17,927 nucleotides of DNA from SFTJ01 sp051871515 (lineage in GTDB: Bacteria > Bacteroidota > Bacteroidia > Bacteroidales > Muribaculaceae). The notes under the pieces were generated by a model that saw nothing but the letters and a program-made list of their open reading frames with translations, was not told where the DNA came from and did no database searches. Below, piece by piece: positions 7,050 through 14,232 of this stretch. Numbering within the stretch: position 1 is the first letter of the stretch; the number at the start of each line of letters is the position of its first letter. The DNA is taken from NCBI GenBank assembly GCA_051871515.1, contig JBJECY010000022.1, forward strand, positions 1 to 17,927, read 5' to 3'. The position numbers and the translations under genes were made by a program.

Positions 7050-7057
7050 TATATTTG
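7050..7057 (+). promoter_or_regulatory. Bacteroidota -7 box for the 57-aa protein / OmpH-like unit
   Basis: TATATTTG (followed by C) is a perfect TAnnTTTG. It lies 19 bases before the ATG at 7077, so the start of transcription would be at about 7063. No clear TTTG sits at the expected -33 distance. Confidence 0.65.
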
Positions 7058-7076
7058 CATAAAATTTTGTATTGAC

Positions 7077-7250
7077 ATGAAAATACTGGTGCTTTGCATA
7101 GCGTTAATGGCAGTGGCAGTGATGCTGCTTGGAGTGAGAGTATTCTTTGTGAAAGGCGGGAAATTTCCCAACACTCACATCCATGGCAATAAGGCTATGC
7201 AGAAGCGTGGTATCACGTGTTTAACCTCAGAAATTGAAAGGAATAAATAA
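7077..7250 (+). CDS. Small conserved-looking membrane protein (57 aa)
   Basis: The frame reads 57 codons and a TAA. Residues 1-25 (MKILVLCIALMAVAVMLLGV...) form one hydrophobic segment that would insert in the inner membrane. A short tail follows with RVFFVKGGKFPNTHIHGN, AMQKRGITC and a polar end; the KGGKFP and RGI.C parts look motif-like rather than random. From memory, similar short proteins with a KGGKFP motif occur in other Bacteroidales, but I cannot confirm this here and no function is known to me. Support for a real gene: a perfect -7 box 19 bases upstream, one plausible start, and a gap of 17 bases to the OmpH-like lipoprotein gene, suggesting co-transcription. Confidence 0.8.
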   Translation: MKILVLCIALMAVAVMLLGVRVFFVKGGKFPNTHIHGNKAMQKRGITCLTSEIERNK

Positions 7251-7267
7251 TAACGAAATAGAGTAAC

Positions 7268-7870
7268 ATGAAACTATCTGAAATTACCAAGTACGCATTG
7301 GTGGCAGCAGTAGCTTTGGTGCTGGCATCATGTGCAAAGACTGAGAAAACTGAAACTAACGCAAAACAGGAAACCACAGAGAAGAGCGGCCCGAGCGAGT
7401 CGATGAACATCCGTTATATTGACGAGGACTCGTTGCTGACTAAATATAATCTGGCAAAGGACCTTAGCGAGTCGAATCTTAAGCTGTCGAACCAATTAGA
7501 CGCCGCTCAGCAACAGCGCGCTACTGAAATCAACAAGTTTGCCGGCGAAATTCAACGCAAGTATAAGAACAACGGCTATCTCACTGAAGAAAGTTTCAAT
7601 GTTGACCAACAGAAGCTCAATAAGATGCAAGCCGATGCACAAAACTATCTTGCCCGCTTGCAACGCGACATTGAGAACCAAGTGGTGCAAAACAATATCC
7701 AGCTCAACGACTCGGTGAACAACTACCTGAAGATTTATGCAAAGGAAAAAGGTTTTGACATGATTCTGCGTAAATCAGCTGCATTCTTTATCGGTGAAAA
7801 ATATAATGTAACCGACGAGGTGGTTGAGGCACTCAACAAGCGCTACACTAAGGTGGAAAAGAGCAAGTGA
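7268..7870 (+). CDS. OmpH/Skp-family lipoprotein
   Basis: A 200-residue protein of the OmpH/Skp type, periplasmic chaperones that hold unfolded outer-membrane proteins. The signal sequence ends in a lipobox (VLASC, Cys22), so it should be a lipoprotein, unlike soluble Skp of E. coli. A polar linker follows to about residue 45, then the family's N-terminal strand MNIRYIDEDSLLTKYNLAKD (46-65). Residues about 65-160 are a long, Gln- and Asn-rich helical hairpin (coiled-coil tentacles). The C-terminal strand motif is FDMILRKSAAFFIGEKYNVTDEVV. It appears to be the second gene of a unit with the 57-residue membrane protein. Family assignment is good; the client is unknown, though the next gene encodes a beta-barrel. 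Confidence 0.85.
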   Translation: MKLSEITKYALVAAVALVLASCAKTEKTETNAKQETTEKSGPSESMNIRYIDEDSLLTKYNLAKDLSESNLKLSNQLDAAQQQRATEINKFAGEIQRKYKNNGYLTEESFNVDQQKLNKMQADAQNYLARLQRDIENQVVQNNIQLNDSVNNYLKIYAKEKGFDMILRKSAAFFIGEKYNVTDEVVEALNKRYTKVEKSK

Positions 7871-8037
7871 GCCGCAACTAAATGAGTATTCAACAATCTT
7901 AAAAAATATCGTCGATATCTGTTATTCTGCAACACTATTGTGTGGCCGGCATGCAAATGTGAGGCTTGCGAATAACAGGTATCGAATTTTTTTATTCAAC
8001 AACAAACATGTAAGTTTAACTAAAAAAGTGTTTCATT

Positions 8038-8664
8038 ATGAAGAGATTAGCTATTGCAATGCTTGTGATGTGTGCAGTGTGTGGCATGGCACAGGCACAG
8101 GTGCACATTGGAGCCAAAGTGGGTTTGAACATGACTAACTTCATTGGCAACAACAGTCCGCACGATGTGGCAGTGAATTATCAGGTGGGCGGATTTATTG
8201 AGCTTGGACTTTTGGGCCCGCTCTCAATATCTCCCGAGGTGGTGTTCTCAACCCAAGGCGGCAAACATACCGTGAACGGCTATTCTACTGGCGACGTTAT
8301 AAACCAAAAAACTAAGTTCTCGTGGAATACCAACTATGTGAACATCCCCGTGATGCTAAAGCTGAAGCTGATTGGCGGTTTGAGCCTTGATGCCGGTCCT
8401 CAATTTGGATTCAATGTGTCGTCGAAATGCAAGACGCAGTCCGATAATTATGAGGGCAACGTGAACGACTATGGTGATTACACCAAGAAGTTTGACTTTG
8501 CATTGGGCATTGGTGCAACATACAACATCAATCGTTTCTTGTTTGTTCAGGGTCGTTACACCATGAGTGTAAGCAAGACATACAAGACTGATATTATGGG
8601 CATTAATCTGCCTGTTGACTCGCGCAACGGCGTGATACAATTGGCAGTGGGCCTGAAACTATGA
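8038..8664 (+). CDS. Outer-membrane beta-barrel protein (porin-like)
   Basis: A 208-residue protein of the common Bacteroidota small barrel type (OMP_b-brl_2-like). A signal peptide covers about 1-20 (GMAQAQ). After it, GAKVGLNMTNF and repeated strands with alternating hydrophobic residues are visible, for example YQVGGFIELGLLG, LSISPEVVFSTQGG, YVNIPVMLKLKL, LSLDAGPQFGFNVSS, FALGIGATYNI and LFVQGRYTMSVS. The last strand ends VIQLAVGLKL. The pattern of about eight strands fits a small barrel, but no ligand can be inferred. It lies 167 bases after the OmpH-like gene, with no clear terminator between them, so partial read-through is possible; a weak box (taagttta, 8011-8018) could be its own promoter. 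Confidence 0.85.
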   Translation: MKRLAIAMLVMCAVCGMAQAQVHIGAKVGLNMTNFIGNNSPHDVAVNYQVGGFIELGLLGPLSISPEVVFSTQGGKHTVNGYSTGDVINQKTKFSWNTNYVNIPVMLKLKLIGGLSLDAGPQFGFNVSSKCKTQSDNYEGNVNDYGDYTKKFDFALGIGATYNINRFLFVQGRYTMSVSKTYKTDIMGINLPVDSRNGVIQLAVGLKL

Positions 8665-8715
8665 TGCATTGCCATTGCGAAAAAGGCATGCTCTGAACGA
8701 TAAACATGTGAGAAC

Positions 8716-8755
8716 AGCGGCTAAGGCAAAGATGTGCTTTTGGCCGCTTTTTTTG
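8716..8755 (+). terminator. Terminator after the beta-barrel gene
   Basis: AGCGGC at 8716-8721 pairs with GCCGCT at 8743-8748, with partial pairing inside (aaag/cttt). A run of T follows to about 8754. It lies 52 bases after the stop codon at 8664. Confidence 0.75.
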
Positions 8756-8894
8756 TGCCATACTGAAAAACGCAGGCAAAAGATGTTGCGCAAAACACAA
8801 ATAATGATTAACTTCACGTTTGAAAAACTGATTATGCCCAAGAAGGCAGCAATAATTGTAAAAAAAAGTAAGTAAGTTTGAAGAGTAATATTCT

Positions 8895-9821
8895 ATGCGA
8901 CAGTCTAAGAACAGAGCAATTGGAGGCGTGAAACGGGTCGATACCAAATACACTCAGTTTCTTGCAAGAGAGGAAATGGGTCTGCTCGACTTTGTTATGC
9001 ATAAACTTGATGGGATAAGCCGCACAAAGGCAAAGGCTATATTGACCAACGGAGGTGTTCTTGTTGACCATAATGTGGTGACAAAGCACGATTTTGTGAT
9101 AAAGCCCGATATGATAGTGGAGATAAGCAAGCATCCGGGCGGCACTCGCAAGAGCTTTGATTATACGCCTTTTTTTGACATTGTATATGAAGATGATGAC
9201 TTGATAGTGGTGAACAAGGCCGATGAGGTGCTGTCGATGGGAGTTGGACGCAGTAGCCTGAATATGAAGGACCTGCTCGACAGCTATTTTGTTGACACCC
9301 GCCAACATTGCAACGCGCATGTGGTGCATAGGCTCGATGCCCGCACCACCGGGCTGATGATGTATGCCAAAAGCGTTGAGGTGCAACAGATGCTCACCGC
9401 CGAATGGCACAAGACGGTGGTTGACCGCCGCTATGTGGCTGTGGTTGAGGGCGAGATGGAGCAGGAAGAGGGCCACGTAAAAAGCTGGCTCAAAGACACC
9501 GAGAGCCTTAAGATTGTGAGCAGCCGTACCAATAACGGCGGCAAATGGTCGTGGACCGATTGGCGTTTGCTGAAGAAAAAAGACGGATTGTCGCTCATTG
9601 AGCTGCATCTGCACACCGGGCGTAAGAACCAAATCAGGGTTCACATGTCGGTGATACACCATTCAATTGTGGGTGACTATAAGTATGGTGCTCAGATGGA
9701 GGGCGCGTTGCGCATGTGCCTGCATGCCTATAAGCTTGCTTTCTATCATCCGCGCACCCAGCAGATTCTGTCGTTTGAAACACCGTTCCCGACCTATTTC
9801 ACCGACTTTTTTAAGGACTAA
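8895..9821 (+). CDS. RluA/RluD-family RNA pseudouridine synthase
   Basis: A 308-residue enzyme that converts uridine to pseudouridine in rRNA or tRNA. An N-terminal S4 RNA-binding domain covers about residues 29-75 (LLDFVMHKLDGISRTKAKAI...VLVDHNVV). The catalytic domain starts with FDIVYEDDDLIVVNKA (94-109), where the RluA family has its VVNKPAG-like strand; here it reads VVNKADEVLSMG. The catalytic Asp is Asp148 in HRLDARTTGLMMYAK, a variant of the usual HRLDRxTSGL. TGRKNQIRVHM (241-251) is the other family signature. Which RNA position it modifies cannot be told. A -7-like box (taagtttg, 8873-8880) sits just upstream of the chosen start. The first Met is kept because the residues before the S4 domain look native (TKYTQFLAREEMGLLDF). 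Confidence 0.92.
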   Translation: MRQSKNRAIGGVKRVDTKYTQFLAREEMGLLDFVMHKLDGISRTKAKAILTNGGVLVDHNVVTKHDFVIKPDMIVEISKHPGGTRKSFDYTPFFDIVYEDDDLIVVNKADEVLSMGVGRSSLNMKDLLDSYFVDTRQHCNAHVVHRLDARTTGLMMYAKSVEVQQMLTAEWHKTVVDRRYVAVVEGEMEQEEGHVKSWLKDTESLKIVSSRTNNGGKWSWTDWRLLKKKDGLSLIELHLHTGRKNQIRVHMSVIHHSIVGDYKYGAQMEGALRMCLHAYKLAFYHPRTQQILSFETPFPTYFTDFFKD

Positions 9822-9899
9822 CTGACGCCGCTCAACTGTGCGTTTGGGCAAGGCATAAATAATAAATACCATAAACCTTTTAATACCCCTTCTTGAAAA

Positions 9900-11036
9900 A
9901 TGAGAAACTTGGCAACAATAGTGATGGTTGTGTTTGCGGCATTTGCTGTGAACGCAGGTAATGCCGGCTCTGAAACAGTGCTCGTGAACAAATGCGGCGC
10001 TAAGGGCGATGGCGTGAAAATTGACACTAAGGCAATCAACAAGGCAATATCAAAAGCGCCAAAGGGCGCAACGGTGATTGTGCCCCCCGGCAAGTATCTC
10101 ACCGGCACCATAGTGCTGAAAAGTGACATCACATTTGAGATTGCTGAAGGGGCTGAGCTGATTGGCGTTGACGATATTGATGCCTACGAGAGCTATGTTC
10201 CCACTCGCGATATGTCGCGATATGACACAGGCGAGGGCACTCGCAACAGCAACATGGCATCTGACAGCCGTTGGACCAAGGCTCTGATTCTTGGCGTTGG
10301 GCTGAATAATGTGCGCATCACCGGTAGCGGCACCATCAACGGCAAGCATGTGAGCGACTCGCTTGGCGAGGAAGGTATGCGTGGGCCGCATGGGCTGATA
10401 CTTGCCGAGTGCAGTAACGTGAGCGTTGAGAACGTAAATATCACTTGCGCATCGAATTACGCTGTTTTGGGATACGAGCTTGTTGATTGTACATTTTCGG
10501 GTATGACCATTACCGAGGGTTGGGATGGTATTCACATCAGAGGCTGCGAGAATGTGGCAATAAGCAATTGCGACATCAGCACCGGCGACGATGCCATAGC
10601 CGGCGGATATTGGAAGAACATGAAGATTGACGGTTGCCGCCTCAACTCGTCGTGCAACGGCATCCGCATGATTGAGCCGAGCACCGATGTGGAGATTGGC
10701 AATTGCAGCATTAAGGGCCCCGGACGATTTCCGCATCGCACCAGTGGCGCAGCCAAACGCACCGGCACAATTTATGGCATAGTGCTTGAGCCGGGCGCAT
10801 GGGGCGACGCTCCCGGTCACACTGAGAATGTGTATATCCACGATGTGGCTATTGACAACCTTTTAAGCCCAATCGTGTATAGCATGGGCGAGGATAACAC
10901 CTGCTCGGGGCTAACCATTGAGAATGTTGTTGCAACACATATAACCTATAACACCACGCCGCTCAATCGCCAGGATTGCGTGCGCATGTGGGATAACATC
11001 ACCATCAAAAACATGGTGGTGAAAAAAGGCGAGTGA
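9900..11036 (+). CDS. Secreted GH28-like right-handed beta-helix protein
   Basis: A 378-residue protein with a signal peptide (about 1-19, FAVNAG), then a pectate-lyase/GH28 opening: NKCGAKGDGVKIDTKAINKA (30-49) and VPPGKYLTGTIVLKSDITFE (61-80). From about 130 to 370 short turns recur (NVRITGSGTING, NVSVENVNI, CTFSGMTIT, NVAISNCDI, NMKIDGCRL, DVEIGNCSI), typical of a parallel beta-helix. Of the polygalacturonase motifs, the GDD pair is present (Asp230-Asp231 in STGDDAIAGG) and Asp209 sits in EGWDGIHI where the family has NTDG. The GHG motif is replaced by SCNG (251-254) and no RIK motif is visible. It is therefore either a divergent glycosidase subfamily with another substrate or a non-hydrolytic helix. 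It converges on the sialate esterase gene. Confidence 0.82.
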   Translation: MRNLATIVMVVFAAFAVNAGNAGSETVLVNKCGAKGDGVKIDTKAINKAISKAPKGATVIVPPGKYLTGTIVLKSDITFEIAEGAELIGVDDIDAYESYVPTRDMSRYDTGEGTRNSNMASDSRWTKALILGVGLNNVRITGSGTINGKHVSDSLGEEGMRGPHGLILAECSNVSVENVNITCASNYAVLGYELVDCTFSGMTITEGWDGIHIRGCENVAISNCDISTGDDAIAGGYWKNMKIDGCRLNSSCNGIRMIEPSTDVEIGNCSIKGPGRFPHRTSGAAKRTGTIYGIVLEPGAWGDAPGHTENVYIHDVAIDNLLSPIVYSMGEDNTCSGLTIENVVATHITYNTTPLNRQDCVRMWDNITIKNMVVKKGE

Positions 11037-11088
11037 ATGTGCCGCTAAGGTTCTCTGACTGATGGCGCAGAAAAGATTGGTTGAGCCC

Positions 11089-11116
11089 ACTCAAATCACA
11101 AAAACTTTTTTTGAGT
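11089..11116. terminator. Possible weak bidirectional terminator between convergent genes
   Basis: ACTCAAA at 11089-11095 and TTTGAGT at 11110-11116 can form a 7-bp, AT-rich stem with a T-run in the loop region. It lies between the GH28-like stop (11036) and the esterase stop (11129), where a terminator would be expected for both strands. The stem is weak and there is no G+C-rich hairpin nearby. Confidence 0.3.
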
Positions 11117-11128
11117 TGATGGGGGATG

Positions 11129-12541
11129 TTATTCCACCATCACTTTGAACGGTGCTATTGGCAGCTGATGGGCGTTGAACAGGTTGCCAATGGTGGCGTT
11201 GTCGTAGCAATAGCTCACCTCGAGCGGCATGGCTGCCTTCTTTACGTCGATTTGCAACTCGTTGCCCACGATGCGCGTTTTTGCTTTAATCTCGTTGCCG
11301 TTGGCGTCGGTTATGCGCAGACCAATAATTTCTTTGCCCGAGCAAATGAGCTTGGAGCCTGCGTGGCTAAACGAGAGTGTGATTTTCTCTTTTTGCATTG
11401 AGTGTGATGCGAAGAACGGTGTTTCGTAGCCGTCGTCAAGACGGTGGTAGATGCGCCCTAATGCCATGTTTGCGAGTCGCAATCCCACTTCTTGTTTCTT
11501 GGCGGGGTGAATGTTGGTTGGGTCGCCAACGTCGTTGGTCACTACAAGGGCGGTATTTGGCACCATCTCGCACACTTTCTGCTGAGCTTCGCGCACATAG
11601 GCTGCGTTGCCGTTGCTGTCGTTGTAGTTATATGGCGCAATTTGCACAATATAGAACGGAAAATCGTTATTGAATTTCTCTCTCCAGCTCTCAATGAGTT
11701 GTTGCATGAGCAGATGATAAACCGATGCGTTAGTGCGGTTCGACTCGCCTTGATACCATATAGCGCCGGCAATGGCGTATGGGGCGAGAGGGTTAATCAT
11801 ACTGTTATAGAGCCGTCCGGGCTCAATGGGCCACCACGGAGCCTGTTGGTTCATTAGGTTGTTGCGCAACTGATTGTTGGCTTGAATCGCTTCTTCGGGA
11901 ATCCACACCTCGGCAGGTGTGCCGCCCCAAGCCGACACTATCACACCAACTGGCACGTTGAGCTGAGTGTGGAGCCTTCTTGCAAAGAAATAGGCAAGAG
12001 CGCTTCGCCCAGCCATCACCTCGGGAGTGCACTTTTGCCAAGTGGCATGGCAGTCGTCTTGCAGGGTGTGGCTGCCACGTTTGCTAAGGCTGAAATAGCG
12101 TATGTTGGGATAATTGGCATTGGCAATTTCTTCTTCTTTGTTGGTGATGCCGTTGTTGGGAGTCCATTCCATGTTGCTTTGTCCGCTGCATAGCCACACC
12201 TCGCCAAGCATCACATCGTGCAGAGTGATGCGGTCGGCGGCGTTGTCGGCCGAGAACACTTGCAGCGTATAAGGGCCTCCGTGAGAGGTGGTGCGTATTT
12301 TAGCAGTCCATTTGCTGCACTCGTTGACCGATGCAGTGACGGTGTCCGACGGATTCCAACTGCCAACAATCTTCACTCTTGAACCGGCTTGTGCGTATCC
12401 CCAAATAGGGGCTTCGCATTGTTGTTGCAGCACCATACCGTTGGTGAAAAGCGATGGCATGGAGATTGGGGTGTGGGTTTGTGCGCTTGCCATGCCGGCC
12501 GACAAGGCAAATGAGAGCGATATTGAGATGATATGTTTCAT
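11129..12541 (-). CDS. Secreted sialate O-acetylesterase (SASA family)
   Basis: A 470-residue esterase that removes acetyl groups from O-acetylated sialic acids or related glycans in the periplasm. A signal peptide covers about 1-20 (GMASAQ). Residues about 26-110 form the N-terminal beta domain, with SLFTNGMVLQQQCEAPIWG, typical of the family. The catalytic domain has EVWLCSGQSNMEW with nucleophile Ser122, SAWGGTPAEVW (203-213), IWYQGESN (261-268) and DPTNIHPAKKQEVG, whose His345 is the likely catalytic His. A C-terminal beta domain follows. The gene starts 33 bases after the lactonase-like gene on the same strand and is probably co-transcribed with it. No sialidase or sialic-acid catabolic gene is in the window, so the natural ester substrate is open (xylan or pectin acetyl esters are possible). 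Confidence 0.92.
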   Translation of the reverse strand: MKHIISISLSFALSAGMASAQTHTPISMPSLFTNGMVLQQQCEAPIWGYAQAGSRVKIVGSWNPSDTVTASVNECSKWTAKIRTTSHGGPYTLQVFSADNAADRITLHDVMLGEVWLCSGQSNMEWTPNNGITNKEEEIANANYPNIRYFSLSKRGSHTLQDDCHATWQKCTPEVMAGRSALAYFFARRLHTQLNVPVGVIVSAWGGTPAEVWIPEEAIQANNQLRNNLMNQQAPWWPIEPGRLYNSMINPLAPYAIAGAIWYQGESNRTNASVYHLLMQQLIESWREKFNNDFPFYIVQIAPYNYNDSNGNAAYVREAQQKVCEMVPNTALVVTNDVGDPTNIHPAKKQEVGLRLANMALGRIYHRLDDGYETPFFASHSMQKEKITLSFSHAGSKLICSGKEIIGLRITDANGNEIKAKTRIVGNELQIDVKKAAMPLEVSYCYDNATIGNLFNAHQLPIAPFKVMVE

Positions 12542-12574
12542 TGTTATGTTGTTTGGGGTTATGATGGTTAGATA

Positions 12575-13675
12575 TTATTTTGCAAATTTAATGCACACCG
12601 GGCGAGGAACGGCAATGTTGATGCCTGTGGCAGTGAGTAAGCCGGTTTGCAGGTTGCGCTCGTAAACCTCAATGCTGTTTGAGTCGCGGCACGCCACCAA
12701 CATGTACTTCCCGTTGGGCGTGATGATGAAGTTGCGTGGGTGCAAGCCTGTGGCTGTGAAGCCTATGCGCGTGAGTTTGCCGTCGGCATCAATGGCGTAG
12801 CACGATACGCCATCGTTTTTCAGGCGGTGCGAGGCATAAAGAAATTTTCCGTCGGGGCTAATGGTGATGTCGGCGCTGCCTTTGGCGTTAACCGAGTCGG
12901 CAACAATGTCTTGCGTTTGTGTGAGCGAACCGGTGTTGCTGTCGTGGTCAAACACCACAATCGTTCCGCTAAGCTCGTTGAGAAGGTAAAGATGCTTGCC
13001 GTCGGCCGAGAACACGCTGTGGCGTGGACCGTAGCCCGGAGCCACTTTGGTTGATTCAAGCGGCTTATTGCCTTGGCTGAGGTCAATGGCGTGAACGCAG
13101 TCGGTGCCGAGGTCGTTGGCATAGAGCAATTTGCCGTTGGGGCTTACGATGGTGAAATGCATGTGCGGAGAGGTTTGCCTCAGAGTATCGGGGCCCACCG
13201 GGCAATTGAATGTGATGCGTTGTGCTCCCTCGCAGAGTGCCCCTGAGGGGAGCGTTTTGAATATCTGCACCGAGCCGCCAGAATAGTTTGCCACGCTCAG
13301 GCAACTGTCGTTAATCAAGGTTATGTGGCAAGGGTCGGCATCGGCACTCACGCTGTTTATTAGCTTCATACTGCCGGTTGAGCTATCGAAGTGGAAGGCA
13401 TTCACCATGCTTTGGTCGCCTTCCTCGGTCACGGCATAGAGGTGTTTGCCGTTGGCGGTGATGGCTACATACGAAGGGTTGCTCACCTTTGCCGAATCAA
13501 GAATTTGGCATTGTGCATTGTCCTGATTGAATCTGAAGGCATAGATGCCGTGGCTGGTGTCGTAGGTGTAAGTGCCCACAACCATAGTTAGTTGGTTGGG
13601 GTCGGTGGTGTTGGTGCCGCATGAGGCTATGATGCTTGTTGCCATGAGTGTGAGTGTGGTGTTGATTAATTTCAT
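12575..13675 (-). CDS. 6-phosphogluconolactonase-like beta-propeller lipoprotein
   Basis: A 366-residue seven-bladed propeller of the lactonase family (YbhE/Pgl-like), whose cytosolic members hydrolyse 6-phosphogluconolactone. Family signatures are visible: MVVGTYT..THGIY-like opening (VGTYTYDTSHGIYAF), PSYVAITANGKHLYAV, PHMHFTIVSPNGKLLYANDLG, GYGPRHSVFSADGKHLYLLNE and HPRNFIITPNGKYMLVACRDS. I place the start at the Met at 13675: it begins MKLINTTLTLMATSIIASC, a lipoprotein signal with lipobox Cys19. The longer frame from 13747 would add 24 residues encoded across the rubredoxin terminator. As an exported lipoprotein it cannot act in the cytosolic pentose pathway, so another lactone or ligand is likely. 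It is the first gene of a pair with the sialate esterase. Confidence 0.88.
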   Translation of the reverse strand: MKLINTTLTLMATSIIASCGTNTTDPNQLTMVVGTYTYDTSHGIYAFRFNQDNAQCQILDSAKVSNPSYVAITANGKHLYAVTEEGDQSMVNAFHFDSSTGSMKLINSVSADADPCHITLINDSCLSVANYSGGSVQIFKTLPSGALCEGAQRITFNCPVGPDTLRQTSPHMHFTIVSPNGKLLYANDLGTDCVHAIDLSQGNKPLESTKVAPGYGPRHSVFSADGKHLYLLNELSGTIVVFDHDSNTGSLTQTQDIVADSVNAKGSADITISPDGKFLYASHRLKNDGVSCYAIDADGKLTRIGFTATGLHPRNFIITPNGKYMLVACRDSNSIEVYERNLQTGLLTATGINIAVPRPVCIKFAK

Positions 13676-13716
13676 GCTGTTTGGTTTATGTAATTCAGTT
13701 TTATGCGGTTGTTTAT

Positions 13717-13769
13717 TTAAAAAACTAAAGCAAAGCTGCAAGCGCAATGCCGGTGCAGTTTTGCTTTAG
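13717..13769 (-). terminator. Terminator of the rubredoxin gene (minus strand)
   Basis: ctaaagcaaagctgca at 13725-13740 pairs with tgcagttttgctttag at 13754-13769, with a single G-T type mismatch in the stem and a 13-base loop. On the minus strand the stem is followed by TTTTTTAA (complement of 13717-13724). It lies 64 bases after the rubredoxin stop codon. Confidence 0.8.
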
Positions 13770-13833
13770 GTGCCGGCACCATCAGATGTGGTTGCCGGGT
13801 TTGGTGCCGATGTGGCAATGTGTAGCCATTGCG

Positions 13834-14001
13834 TTAATCTTCCTCTTCTTTATAAAATTCGTCCTTACCAACGCCGCAGATGGGGCATACCCAATCTTCG
13901 GGCAGGTCTTTGAATGCTGTGCCCGGAGCAATGCCGTTGTCAGGGTCGCCTACTTCAGGGTCATAAACATAACCGCAAGGGTCGCATACATATTTGTCCA
14001 T
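13834..14001 (-). CDS. Rubredoxin
   Basis: A 55-residue one-iron electron carrier of the cytosol. The minus strand reads MDKYVCDPCGYVYDPEVGD and continues to DLPEDWVCPICGVGKDEFYK. The four iron ligands are Cys6, Cys9, Cys39 and Cys42 in CxxCGY and CPxCG, spaced as in classical rubredoxins, and the length is normal. The tail is acidic (EEED). Upstream, AAAGGAG (complement of 14013-14019) lies 11 bases before the ATG, an unusual Shine-Dalgarno-like site for this phylum. In anaerobes rubredoxin donates electrons to superoxide reductase, rubrerythrin or flavodiiron proteins; no such partner is in the window. It has its own terminator and lies after the cstA terminator, so it is probably transcribed alone. 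Confidence 0.96.
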   Translation of the reverse strand: MDKYVCDPCGYVYDPEVGDPDNGIAPGTAFKDLPEDWVCPICGVGKDEFYKEEED

Positions 14002-14159
14002 AGTCCTTTATTCTCCTTTCTTAAAATAATTATTATAAAATTGATTTTTAGTTGCAAGCATGTGCTGCTTTAAATGGATAACAACAACAAGCCAACATTG
14101 TTTTCCGTAAAATTACATATTTTTTTTGATATGAGGTTAAAGCCATAAATTTTTTTCAG

Positions 14160-14202
14160 AGCAAAATAACGAAAGCCCCGGTTGCGATGCATGCCGGGGC
14201 TT
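14160..14202 (-). terminator. Terminator after the cstA-like gene (minus strand)
   Basis: AAGCCCCGG at 14173-14181 pairs perfectly with CCGGGGCTT at 14194-14202 around a 12-base loop. On the minus strand the stem is followed by a broken T-rich run (TCGTTATTTTGC, complement of 14161-14172). It lies 30 bases after the stop codon of the transporter gene. Confidence 0.7.
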
Positions 14203-14232
14203 ATGGATATGTGATTAGTTGCTATGTTCTGT

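Noticed and set aside
8832..9662. 276-codon minus-strand open frame
   Set aside because: It is antisense to the pseudouridine synthase, which carries complete family motifs.
10050..10841. 263-codon minus-strand open frame
   Set aside because: It is antisense to the GH28-like gene; no signal or domain is visible in it.
13769..13780. 12-bp perfect palindrome GGTGCCGGCACC as an operator
   Set aside because: A single occurrence between the rubredoxin stop and its terminator, not at a promoter; probably chance.
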